This document shows positions 21,115 through 33,568 of a DNA stretch of 64,000 nt, piece after piece. Source of the stretch: Setaria digitata (taxonomy: Eukaryota > Nematoda > Chromadorea > Rhabditida > Setariidae); contig RCAB01000247.1 in NCBI GenBank assembly GCA_003640385.1, forward strand, positions 1 to 64,000, given 5' to 3'. The stretch's first letter is position 1, and each line of letters begins with the position of its first letter. Under the pieces are notes generated by a model that was not told the origin of the DNA, searched no databases, and worked only from the letters and a program-made list of their open reading frames with translations. The translations under genes and the position numbers were made by a program.

Positions 21115-24100
21115 AGTGTGCCAGTACAGTAACAGGACAGTAATAGCCCGTGGCCAGTTCGGACAGATCGCCTTTCCTTCCAGCCAGTCACAGAATCACT
21201 ACCACGCCACCGTAATACCAATCAGCAGCGGCAGCAGTAACCGCAGCAGCAGCAGCAGGCCATCTGTCGTCAAGCTTCTATGTTACTATGTCTGTCTCCT
21301 ATGCCCATGCCACTCCCCGCATCTGTGCTATTCTCTACATGTCTGTCTATCGATGTGTATCTCCATATGTCCGTTCGTCTCTTCTTGTCAAGTTCACTCT
21401 TACCACTTCAACAACAAGCTTTTACTGCTGCCCCTACCAAAGTAAGGCGGAGTTCACATCTTTCATTGGCTGATCTTGTCATCTCTTTGTCTGTTGCTAC
21501 CCTTTTACTGTATGTTCTTTATTTTTTTTTCTGCCTACTCTCTCCTCTTTTATTCAGGCACTCGTTCTTCTTCCCACTTCTCCAGCAATCTAAGCGTCTG
21601 TGTGGGTGTGTGTGTTCTGAGTGGGTGTACATTGTGCGTGGGTGGGTAGGCACTGAATTCGACGTGTAACTTTCTTGCTTTTCTCGGATTTTTTACGGGC
21701 TCTACAGAACTTGCAGCTTCAACCATTGCGCAAGCATAAGACTTACGTCTGCATAATTTATGTAAATTACGCACGCACACAAGTGTACGCAGTGCGACAG
21801 GTGCGCCTATCTTGATGTCAACCTTTTGCTAGAAGGTAGTGTGTACTCTCTGCAGAGGGTGTTTTGCTTATCCTAAAAATCAAGCTGCGTTCCTTCCCAA
21901 AAACCTAACCCAGTTCGTAATTGCTTGCTGCCAGCCGTGTGTGTATCTCCAAAACAGTGCATGCAAACACGCACGTATATGCAGATAAGTGGCACAGGTT
22001 TACGTTTAGTGCACAAATGTACCGCAAAGAAACAACTTGTAAAGGCACAGTTATTGCTATTATGAATGAATGTTGGACGATGGAGAGATAGGAATTGGAT
22101 TGAAACGAGTAGCAGAAAGTGACGTATGCTTCAGTAGCAAGTGGTCTTTTGCTTCTTGAAGCAAGTTTTTGCAAAGTACCAGGAATATGATTGAGCTGTA
22201 CGACATCACCCTGCATTCAGACGACCCTCTTTTCGCAATCAGTAACTTCTTTACTCCTTCCAATGTCTACTATAGCTGACTTACCTCAAAGGTGAGCAGG
22301 CAAATATTATATACAGTTGCTTGACGGGTTAAAAGCTTATTTTTGATAACTAATTATTATTAACTGAATCATCCAAACACCATCTAGCAGCACAGAAAAT
22401 CTTTATCATAATTATATCAACTTTACAGGGTCCTTTTCTGGTACCAAATTTTAGGAGATTTCCTGACTTTATAGAGCTATGTTCTTATTTCTTTGATTAA
22501 TTCTTTGCTGCCGGTATTTTGTTATCAAGAAAAAAAAACTTTAGAAGGAATCTCCATTCATTGTCATCGATTGGCAGTCAGGTTTGCCTTGAAGTAATTG
22601 TTAATGTGTAGCTGCTGTGCCTTCCTAGTTCGAGATTATCAAAATGGATTGTGAAGATTTAGAAAGATGGTCATTCCCGAAAACGTATCGAGAATAATCC
22701 ACTTCACGGACAGTTGAAGATACTAAGAGTGATGTGATATTAACAGAGATGATAAGAAATAGCCATAGAGGGCATTTATAATTAAAGAGGACGGAATATC
22801 ACTTGCGTAATTAGTTAATAAACAATGAGGTAAAACTTTAGGAAGTGGAAAGGATGTCCCCCGGTACTGCGGCCTTCGATCATTCCTTGTTATCGTTTAG
22901 TGGAGTCTAGATATTTTTAATCGCTCCACAGGACATCATGAAATTTAAAAAAGAAGTGAAGAGAATTGAAAGGATGCGTTGAGTTGAAATGCCACCTGTT
23001 CGCCTGCTTTTCTTTCTATCCTACTCATATCGCAATTAGAAATAAGAATTTGACGGGGATATAAATATGCTGATGTCGAAAAAATTTTATTCTACAGTTC
23101 TTTATCTTGAACTACCTCATTATCCAATACATTCTAATCTTCCTTGCTTACTAACAAGTATGTGATAAATTGCTTCTGAACGGGTTTAAGAAGCAGAAAA
23201 TATAAAACAAATAGAAACTGCTTTCATTAACATTTTGATTTGGGTTCAAAGTCATGGTCTCTATGTTTTGTTTGTCTAATAAGTAGGAGATAAGACAGGT
23301 GTAAGTTTAACTCTATACAGATGTATTCACTCGTGTATGTGTGTGCTTGTATTAATTAGTACTAGACATATGTACATAGACATTATTTCTATTTCGCATT
23401 GGATCATGGCGCCGGTAGTCCATAATTCGATCCGTTAGATAAGAGATACGTCTCACGAAAATCTCACCTCATTATCCTTTCAGTTAGAAGGAAGAATTTG
23501 CTGATAGTGTCATGTTTGTCCGTAATAATTGTCCATATAATATATATAATATTTTACTTGATGATACAGATATGCCACTGTCAAGTTCCGTATGTAACCT
23601 GAACTGTTACCTGACCTGATCAATATTATCATTCTTCTCTCTTCCTCCATATTCCTTTTCCGTTTGTTTACTTGAAATCTGTGATCAGTTAGAACAGGTA
23701 GTGCAATAACTGATGTGGCAACAAATTTTAATCACTTTGAGAATATCTGTAGCTGACGATGACCCCTCTCTCTCGCTGCTTCTAGAAGTTTTAGGGCTGA
23801 TAGATGGTTGTGTAGAATCTGAATTCATGATTTATGTATTTGCCTTGTTGGGGGAACTGTCGCTAACAAACTCATTGACTTAGCTCATTGATGCATGAAC
23901 TGTATCAACGACGTAAATTAATTTAAAGATGTATTGAAGAAAGAAGAGCCTAACTTACGCTTCTGCTACACGCCATTAACCATTTCTCCTTGCATTTTCT
24001 CATCCTATTTGTTAGAGTGAGAGAAATTAAACTCAAGGACAATCTCGGGAATTTCTATCTACCATTTTATTCAGTCAAGACTTGAATAAGGACAGGTATA

Positions 24101-24179
24101 ACATTCCCATAGCACCATAGCACCATAGCACCCTTAACTCTCACTAATTATTATACAATATAATGATCTGATATTGATT

Positions 24180-24210
24180 ATATATGTATATATATATATA
24201 TATATATATG
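24180..24210. repeat. (AT)n microsatellite
   Basis: An alternating TA run of about 30 bases with one G interruption, in the gene-poor region upstream of ceh-32. Confidence 0.85.
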
Positions 24211-27200
24211 TACGTATGTGCCTGTCTAACACTGATATGATCAAAAGAAATTACTGAAGTTCGTTACTTAGAATTTTAGAATTTTGCTAATGCCCTCGTT
24301 TTCCTGTACATAGAGCTAGACAGAGAAGGTGGTACTCAGTGCACATATTCTTGAACACACAGAGACATGCAACAAATTAGAATGAATAATTATTGTTATT
24401 AAGACAATGCAGATAATTAGTACATCTGATATTTTATTCATGATCATGCCTTAACTTACCAAATAGTGTCTTGTTAGGATGATTGAATTTGAAGAGGTTG
24501 CAGTTATACTCTATTAGATCAATAAGTAACTCTTAGCAGCAGGTAGGATGAAAGATATGTGATAGGATGAGCATAAGACTGATATACAAGTGGTGCTGCT
24601 GCGGGGGGTACGTACACGTGGAGGATGATGACCTGAGGACGATTAACTGAAGTGGCTTAAAACAACTACTTCACTACTACTGCTAGTACCTGTAACATCC
24701 AAAGTAAACAATAATCAGATATAATCATCCTACCTACAACCCATCCAGGTAAACAGATCTAATGCATACCTGTGCATTCCTTTCTCCCTTCCTAGCACTA
24801 TTTCCATTGCTGCTACTGTTCTCGTGTTATTACGCAATCGGACAAGCAATAACAAACAGTTTCCACCGGTGCTGCAGTAGGGAGCAGCAAGAAGTTGGCA
24901 TCGTTGAAATGATGACTTGATCAGTGAAGGGCCACCGATGAGGCATCAGTAGTCGATGCAGTAATTAGCATATCAAATCGAATCCGATTAGATGGAATCG
25001 CAGTGAATCAGTACTTTGCTTGTCTCTAACCAATTGTCCTCACAAAGGTGACTCATTTAATTAATAGTGTGCTTTGCCTGTTGGACATATGCTACTGGTT
25101 CGTTTTATTGCAAGAGGTCACATGACAGGAAGAGGTACAAACAGGTAGCAATGCACGAATGTTGCCAACAAGCCAATGGACATTGTTGAAGTGAAATGTA
25201 GTTAATCAGAACATCTGTTTGGGATGAAAGAAAGAAACAATAAGCTACTGTTCCTTAAATGGTCCAATTAACCTTCTGCGTATACACAGTCTCATTATCT
25301 TGCTGTCCATTTATCTCTCCTTATCATTGCCATCCTTATCACACAACAACAACACGATGATGTTCGGAAGTAAAATTATTCGCACTTCAACGATCAGTCC
25401 TAAAGCATTTTGTACATCTCGAGATAAATTTTGTAGGGATTGGATATAAATAGGATCGTCCATTTTCGCAGTAGGGGTCAACGGACTTACCGATATTCAG
25501 ACGTTAACATATGGCCAATGGTCAGTTCATCTCCACGACCGACTAAATTAGACGGCGGAAGAAACAGCAGTAATCTTACTGCTACTAATACCAAAAATGC
25601 TTCTAATGCTCTTGGTTATATTTCAAGAGTTTCTTTGTTTTTTCAAAATCAAAGTAGAGCTGGTGGTGTAAGAAACTTGATTCTAGAATGGATGCGATAA
25701 AGCTTTTCTAGGATAAACGTCTTTAACTTTACTAAATTCAGTTATTTGTCTTGGAAGCTATTTTGTAATGGAAGTTTTGCAATTTTATGTTAGTGTTATT
25801 TTATGTTAGTGACCAATAGCAAGGATAATCAGTTCACCTTCCAGATCATTATTATTACCATCAATCTCATTGTTAATTTTGCTAGTAGCATTTGGTATAA
25901 TTGGATTTGTGACATAAATACTTATAATTTATCGAGCCTTTTTAGGCTTTTTATGTAGGTAGGCTATATACAATTGATATGGTTACTATTTACGCCAAGA
26001 ACTGAATCTTTGTGAAAACTGGAAGAGTTGAAAATGCATCTGCTGCTGGAAGTGAAGCAGAAGTAAAGAGAAGACACAATGCATGACAAGTTAGATATGG
26101 TGTGCTGCGATGGTAATTGATGGAAGTGAGCTTGCTGAAAGTAATTTCAGTCTCACCGTCAATATAAACCTGAATAAGAGTGAGAAAGGTAAAATGATGG
26201 CTAATAGTTTGCTATTTGTAATGTAATTTGGCAATGAGCTTCCATTCACCTGGATCATTAGTTCAGTTACAGGTGTAGAGTCAGTGGTTATAAATTGACG
26301 GCAGTTGCCAATTTGCACCTTGAAGGGCATCTCTCATCTTCTATCTCCTCTCCTCCCTTCTCAAAAGTTACTTTCTTCCTATTCAAGAACATTTATATTA
26401 ACAATAAGACATGACCTCTTCCGTCTCTATACTGGTCGATTAACTCGATTACGGTACCTCGAACTCATTTCCCGTGCCTTCCTCATTCGCCACACTATTT
26501 CTCCGGCACTCTATCAAAAAGAACAATTAAACGGTATCGTCGGCGAATTCCTTCTTCTCTTCTCATCGTCATGATGGTGGTGGAAATGCGAAACGCGTTA
26601 ATGGATTGCTGGTGGTTTTGTTGAAAGACGGGTAATGTACTACACCTTTATAATAGTGAGGCGGCATGTGACTGATTCTGAGGGAGGGGGGAGGGGGGAA
26701 GGGGGACATGTCATATGTCGCACGCCACCGGCTATCATTGGCTGGTACTAGAAGAGCACGACATGACAGGACGAAAAGTGACGTGACCTGACACAATCTC
26801 TAAGGATACTGAATGCTACTTTCTTCATGTTTTATGAGGCAAAAGCTCCTGAGTAGTGTTTATGTGTAGACGGAAATGATACGAGTTACATTCTTGGCTC
26901 ATTTTTGATTGAGAATATAATACAGTGTTAAACCTAATCTCTACCGCTGGATTATTGTTCTAGCGAAGAGGCAATAGTTCAATAAGTGGTTACAGGCTTG
27001 GCTACATTCGAAGCAGTGCATCGTATTATTTTCCTTTTTCTTCATCTAGGCAGTTTACGATACCCACCTGATAGAGATGAATGAGAAGCGCTACTTGTTG
27101 ATATCTGTTCACTCAGAGCAACTACCGGACAATCAATTACTGGATGAGCCAAGTAAGCAGAACTTGAGAAGCCGAAAAGTTGAAAGTGTCATGGGGTCCT

Positions 27201-28008
27201 TGCGTATAAGGATGAGTTACAGTAAGAGATGAATGGAGAGCAGAAGAGAAGGATGGAGACCTCGGGATGACTGCGGGGTGTCGCATGAAGAAGGGGAGAG
27301 TATGGTAGCATGGGATATCTTCCATTGTGCACCATAAATGCTGATTATTACCTCGGAGCACTTCCGAGAGCAGTCTCGTTCGATGGCACCCCGCTGCGAC
27401 CGACAATCAGAAACAGTAGCGCAGCAGTAGCGGTAACACATCTACTAGTAGCAATTGCAGGTAAGTGTTCTGAGGGATAAATGATTGCGAAACGCAGTAT
27501 TATGAGTTTGCCGAGAGTTTCTTCTTTGCAGGACAGTTATGCTACTGTCAACAAATTTTCCAGATTCTGCTCCTGAAAGAATGTTAATAAGGAAACAGTG
27601 GTGTCACCTTATAGTTCCTCTCTCGGCAAGTCCCAGAAACAATCTACTTCATTAAAAATGTCCCAATTCTTCTCAGATGTAGCATGCTGCTAGCTAAAAA
27701 CAGAACATTGGTCTTGTACGACATTAATTTTTAGCAATTTTGCAAATACAAATATTAAAATATTTCGATTTCACCTGCATCACGAAGAAGAGAACTAAAC
27801 TAAAAATGTATAGTAGAAAAGAAAAAAACCATAAAGAATTGGTGCCTGTAGAGTACCTGTCCCGACGTTACTTTTCATAATTTTCATTATCGCAGTGTAA
27901 GTAAACATTTAAGAACAATTAAGAGCAAGAAGGACAAATTCATAAAGTAATTATTAGCAAAGCAGCAGGTAGGCAATCCAAACGATTATGCCTTTCCCGT
28001 TGTGCATC

Positions 28009-28055
28009 TGTCTCTCTCTCACTCTCTCTCTCTCTCCTTCTCTCTCCCTCCCTCT
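28009..28055. repeat. (TC)n-rich tract
   Basis: Pyrimidine-rich stretch with two TC runs. On the minus strand it reads as an Arg/Glu-rich peptide, which is a composition effect. Confidence 0.8.
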
Positions 28056-31000
28056 TCATTGTTTCAACAGTTAGGCAGGATTCATGAAGAGCGACAAACG
28101 GAACAGATCTGAGTGAGAGCATCAGTTTCCGAGTTAATGGAATTAGACCAGGAATCCTCGGAGGACTTCTGTCTCAAAGGAAATAACTCGCAAGTGTGAG
28201 CAATTCTTTCGGATCATTCTCGAATTCTTTTGATTACAGATAAACTCAACCTTATCACTACTCTTGTTTAATAATAATCTGTAAATCCTCTCATGTTTCA
28301 TAAAATCATGTGGAGAATATTTGCAGAGGATAGCGGCTGCTTTGTTATTCAACTAAAATTCGCGCAACTGTTGCAAAGACGGTAGCTGATTATAAGAAGC
28401 TTAACAACTGGATTTTGATAACAATAACTGGCAATCAATAAAGTACCAGGACTTGAGAGTCGTATTACTACTGATAACAGTTGTCTTTTTGGATTACTTT
28501 TAAGGGAATATTTAAGTTGTGAATTATGAACTATAGTGGAAAGGTGAAAGGAATTAGAAAAGATGCATACTGATTGATGCACAAAATGGAGCCATTGGCA
28601 GCTTCATTTCCGGAAGCAATGAGTAATGAGAGATGGAAGAGAGAAAATTAGTTGATATGAGGATGAAGAAGGTTTCGGAAAATGTACATTTTTAATCAGT
28701 AGCTAATAGAGAGGACTATCCTTTATCGAGAGGAAGATATAAGCAGCAAACTCAGGTAAGCAGCATGATGAGTTGGTACGAGAGTGGAGGCTCGAGAGTG
28801 GAGTGACACGGGTGATGGATGACTGGAAAACCTGAGAAGGATGTCGTCAACAGACACCTAAGTTCTAGTTAATAGTCATTGTAAGCTGAAGATCAAACAA
28901 GAAACGGTTCACTTACTACTGTCAATATTGTCAACCTCTTCCTTTCCCTTTTCAAATAACCACTACTTAACTTCAGCAATCTGTGAACCTATCCTAAGTA
29001 ACACTCAATTACTTCTCTTTCGCACATCTTATCAGCTTATCACACCTATTAGTCTAATCTATACCTACTTTTCAGTACTGAAAATGATTCGAAATCAATG
29101 ACCTCTCCTGAAAGGGAAGTGTTTAGCTGAAAAAAATTTAACCATCTGTGAAAACTTTTCATCACGGAAGTTATTTACCAATCTAATAATTACTGCTTGT
29201 TACGCAAATGAAATTCGAGGACAGTAGATATAAGAACACGGAAAAAAATATATTTCAAGTGTTCCCATAACAGAAGTTCGATAATCACTCCCCAGGAAGT
29301 CCGGTTTTGCGGTAATATGATCGTTTTGTTGAAGAAAAAGTTAATCTCTACCTGCTTCCAGTGAGATAATCATTATTTGGTCATGGATAACGGTTGCTGA
29401 TCTCATCTATGGCTATTGCAACTGAGTCTGTAACTTGACCAAATAATCTGCAGAAATAAGCCGATTGATATAGTGTTAAGGTTATGATTGCAAAAACTTT
29501 TTCGCCAATGTGCCAGTGATAAAAGAGAAGTGATAAAATAAGACGAAATGTGAGTTGCAGAAGTTTCATTCTTTTCCGACTCTCCCCTGAAGTCCGAAGA
29601 GAAGACAAATTGTATCAGGAGGTAACAGTCGCTTTCTCTGTCCTATTGAAGCAACTGAATTCGAGTTCAATGAGTCGAATTGAGAGGTAAATGAAAAGAA
29701 CGAACAAAGAGAGGAGCGAATGAGTGTCACTCATGATGTGCCGTCCTGATCGAGTATCACCGCCCGAGTAGTGCGGGATATACCGACCAAGTTCCTAGAA
29801 AATTTCTGGTGTACACCTCCAAGAGATGTTCTTCGGAGTTGACCGAGAAGGAACTCAGTTAATGACTGACTATGTTCCACAGATACCGTCTACGGAGCAT
29901 TATTTGTCGGAAAGACCTGGTAGACAATTTTTAGCGAAAGCGAAATCTTTTTGATGAGGCAACTTTCAAGACAGTTATCCTGAATGAAGAGCAATTACCT
30001 TATATCATATACTGCTGCATTATATCATGTATTCCGAGGAGATCAGCAAGAGCTACACGACGGGGTGTCCCTCTGTCCACAATACTATCATTTTATTCAT
30101 GGTTGGGAATTCTCTCCTGATCTGGGAAAGTGCAATGTTTTGGTGACGCCAAAGCTCTCTTCTTTCAGTGCTAAGAATGCTGTTTTGAATTTCTTCTGCA
30201 TAAAGCATTCTTAATTTTTGACTGTTGCATGCTTTGTATATGGTGATAATTTCTGGAGTTTCCAGGTAGATGAAACGAAGCATAGTTGGGTGTCCCAGAA
30301 TAGGATTCCAGTACTGCAGCCACGAAAAAGCTGAAGTTTTACGAAACTTGAGCTAAGAAACTGAATATGGAGGATAGATGGATGAAGGAGAAAGGTAGAG
30401 TTAGGAGAAGTGCCCCTTCTTTCATTAGCTTACATCAGGGAACGGGTGAAAGGAATTGGTGAGCTGTTTTTTCCAACAGATAGCCTCTGAGTCGTAAGCC
30501 ATTGGATAAGGCCAAGTATATAAGCTGAACCCTCAGTTTGGCCTGATCATTCCCCGGAAGGCAAGACAGAAACAGACAGACAAACAGAATCAAACTGACA
30601 CCCATAATCCCGCCGGCTTTATATTTACTTGCACATTCATACCGTATCCATACTTCGCAAGCCTAAGAAGCCTCTTGCCCCTACTTGTCATGCGAATCCT
30701 TAAGCAGCCTAGTCAGTCAAACAATGCATACATATATACAGATTGATTTCCGTGCCAGATTGGCCCATTAACAACTCTTTCACATGCTAAGATAGATGAA
30801 TAACAGGAAAGAAGGCATTAGGCCTTGTGAGCTGCTCGTAGTTCCGTGAAGAAATTATAGAGGGACTCGCATCATATAAAATTACGTCACGCAATTCATA
30901 CTTCGAGAAACTACCTTGGTTTATCTGAGATGCTTGAAATGCTCGATGATCAGGGAGAAAGTAAACCGAAATGAATCTTGATGAGAGAAAAAGAGTCTAT

Positions 31001-32490
31001 GTAGGTATGAAATGTCTCGAGGCTTGAGGTGAAAACTCCCTCTGTTTTGTTTTTCGTTTTTTTATTCTGAAGGATTATTCTGGGAAGATGGTTAAGCGAA
31101 TTTGTTCACCTAACCATTCTCACCTCCATCTTCAGGCTATCCAGGCCATACTGAATTATTATTGGCTTGTAATATGTCATGACGATGCAGGAGACATCTT
31201 CGTTTCGCTGGGCTAATTTGCATAGCGCAATCGAATGAGCATAATAATAATGTGCCTAAATGGCCAGTGATGCCTAGGCAAGGCTTTTTCTGCCATTCGT
31301 AGCACAAGCATATGGCTGCTGAGTAAATTGAGGCCTTCAAACAATTACTCGCTGGCCTGAATGCAATCTGTAAATACACAATGTAAATGATTTTGATAAT
31401 CCATTATTGCTATTTGCTCCTTCTGAATAGCATCTTAATATCCGCAGGGGCGGAAGGAACGAGAAGAGAGCAGAACGACAGATGCCGATGAATTGAGGAG
31501 GATGACGGGACACGATGATGACGGATTCAATAAGCAGCACTTTGGCCCTCATCAATTGTAAGTAGAACCAGCCATCATTATCATTTGAGCCAAGGAGCGC
31601 TGATTGAGGGAAGGGAAGAAAAGGGGACTATCAAGAGTGAAATGCAAAAAACGTTTCATCTGTCCAAAAAAATTTCATTCAAAAATGTCTTGCCACCACA
31701 GCCCGCTTTGGGAAAATTTCCCCAATCGGAATTACAAGAAGCAAGCTTTAGTTAGCTGAACTGAACTGCATAAACTGTCATTCAGAGATGCACAATCCAA
31801 CTGCCCAATATTCCGAAACACCTTTAACATTTACCGGGTTCAAACTTGTAGTGGGTAATTCAGTTGTCCGTATCATTACTGCTTTGCAAGTGATCCAACG
31901 AAAGTAAGGTAACACTTCAACAGTTGATTGGCTATCATCCCGTCCGCTCTACCTTCTCTTACAAAATTTCTATATTAGAAAATAGCACAAAAAGCCGGAA
32001 TTTGCATATTCAAATTAATAAAAATAAAAAAGTGCACTGATAATAACACTGATACAAAAGAGGACGAGGCGTACTTGTGTCTAACCGATGCATAATTATA
32101 TCAACACTTTAACTTCTGTGATTATTATATTTATCGGTTTAGGTAAGGATACTTCTGTTGAGGGTAATACTTCAATTCCAATTACCATAAGGCTTTTTCA
32201 TTAGATTAAAGCAAACGTCAGTAGGACATTTTCCAATTGATACAGATCAACTTCCGTCTAGGTAACTCTTCAATGCATTATGATTTTCAGTGATTTTCAG
32301 CAATGATGCTACCAGTGCTATGCTTATGTATCTGTCTAGTTCGATTCTGTTATGTAGCCCGAAAACATGACAAATCAACAAGGTCACGATGGACAGACCG
32401 AAGTTTCTTTTCTTCTGAAGTAGTTATTGAAGGTTTTACTACCTAAGTTTCGTTAAGAGAGGACTTCATAAAAGATAACTGAAGACCAGA

Positions 32491-33258
32491 CTAACTAACC
32501 TCTCGATAGCTAGCGTATTCCTGTGGCTCAAAATCCTGTCCTGTTTTTGCAAGCATCTTTTCATAATGACCAGCGGTCTGATTCACATTCTCTTCAAATT
32601 TAGCCATTTGCATATCCAACCTCTGGGGCAGCAAACGTAAATCTGGATCTGCCCAAAAGTGGATGCTATATGTTTACGGAACAGGTACATTTCCATTCTA
32701 AAAGAGGAGAGAGAAAGTCTCCCCTCGAAATAAAAATATGCAACGGCAAAAATCTTCAATTGTTTAGCTCAACTTTTATGCAACAGTAGACCTAGGTTTG
32801 GATGTATTTAATTTGAAAGACTGTTGAATCTTTCGGGAGGCTCATCATATGTTGCTTCAGCTAAACGGAACAAAAAACGGAAGGGAATTCAAGACGGCAG
32901 ACATCTCAACGACTGGTTCTATAACCGAACAAGAAGACCACTTATAAAGATTTACTCTTGTTTCCAAAATCCTAAGCGCTTTTTCAAGAATGATAAGCTT
33001 GGTATGCTTTTTTGGCTTAGTTTCACAGACCCATTTAATAAATTCAAGTGTTAGATGATCGCGGTTAAATAGAATCTGATTACTGAACCGAAAGTTTAAA
33101 GTCAGCTTGATTGCTTCCTTAACGATGATCAGAAACCCAGGATGACACGGAGCCAACCGCACGTTTCCTTGACTTGTGATGAGTGAATAAAGACTTACGA
33201 TTCTTTTCCGAGAGTCACTGGAGCAAATTAGAAATGCAAAAAGAATGAATACCGTCAT
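32491..33258 (-). CDS. Possible small secreted protein, unrecognised
   Basis: Hand-built model of four exons: 33258-33199, 33075-33027, 32860-32822 and 32648-32491, with matching phase, giving 101 residues. It opens with a signal-peptide-like MTVFILFAFLICSSDSRKR. The best-supported part is the last exon, which reads LRLLPQRLDMQMAKFEENVN and continues as an amphipathic, Glu/Gln-rich segment with one N-glycosylation-type NQT. The exon is preceded by a GGGCAG acceptor. It ends YREVS and a TAG. However, GAG|GTTAGT at 32500/32499 is also a good donor, so the gene may continue downstream and the stop may be intronic. Exons 2 and 3 are short and rest on phase only. It lies head-to-tail about 310 bases after the trehalase stop. 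I do not recognise the family. Confidence 0.4.
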
Positions 33259-33568
33259 CGTCTTCCAAATCGTACCTTCAATCACATTTGCGATTCTGTT
33301 TTTTGTTCATCCGCTAATAGCAATAATTTTTTTGTTAAGTACAAAAAAAAAAGAAATTAAAAATTGGAGGTAGTGTTGGGACAGAAGTTGAAGGAAATGA
33401 AGGAAGGAAACTTTGAGAATGAGAATCTGAGATATTTTCTCCATTTCAGTAGTGAGTAGGACATAGTACTGTAGCCTAATTTGATGATAGATGCTCGGTT
33501 ATGCCTTCAGATGACACCTTTTCATTTGCAGTGAAGAGACAGTTTTGCTTTGACACCTGCTTCAACGA

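Larger units (their letters stand above)
21115..32490. other. 11 kb gene-poor region upstream of ceh-32
   Basis: No known protein family or splice chain is recognisable on either strand between the ceh-32 start and the small gene at 32.5 kb. It holds a short CAG/CTG-rich stretch at about 21220-21260 next to the ceh-32 start, a Ser/Leu-rich frame on the + strand near 21280-21670 that looks accidental, a decamer repeated three times (ATAGCACC type) near 24105-24130, an (AT)n run near 24180-24210 and TC-rich sequence at 28009-28055. Isolated frames of 60-90 codons (25440-25700, 26305-26574, 27137-27441, 29381-29608) have no motif. The most reasonable reading is promoter and enhancer space for ceh-32, which is inference from position only. 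Confidence 0.5.

Noticed and set aside
21280..21669. Frames of 109 and 129 codons on the + strand, Ser/Leu/Cys-rich
   Set aside because: They overlap each other in pyrimidine-rich sequence next to the ceh-32 start and show no domain.
25440..25700. 86-codon + strand frame, Asn/Ser-rich
   Set aside because: No family resemblance and no flanking exons; kept as non-coding.
27137..27441. Two overlapping minus-strand frames of 74-89 codons
   Set aside because: No motif or splice context; ordinary chance length.
31839..31860. GGGTTCAAACTT resembling a tRNA T-loop
   Set aside because: No acceptor stem, D-arm or anticodon arm could be folded around it.
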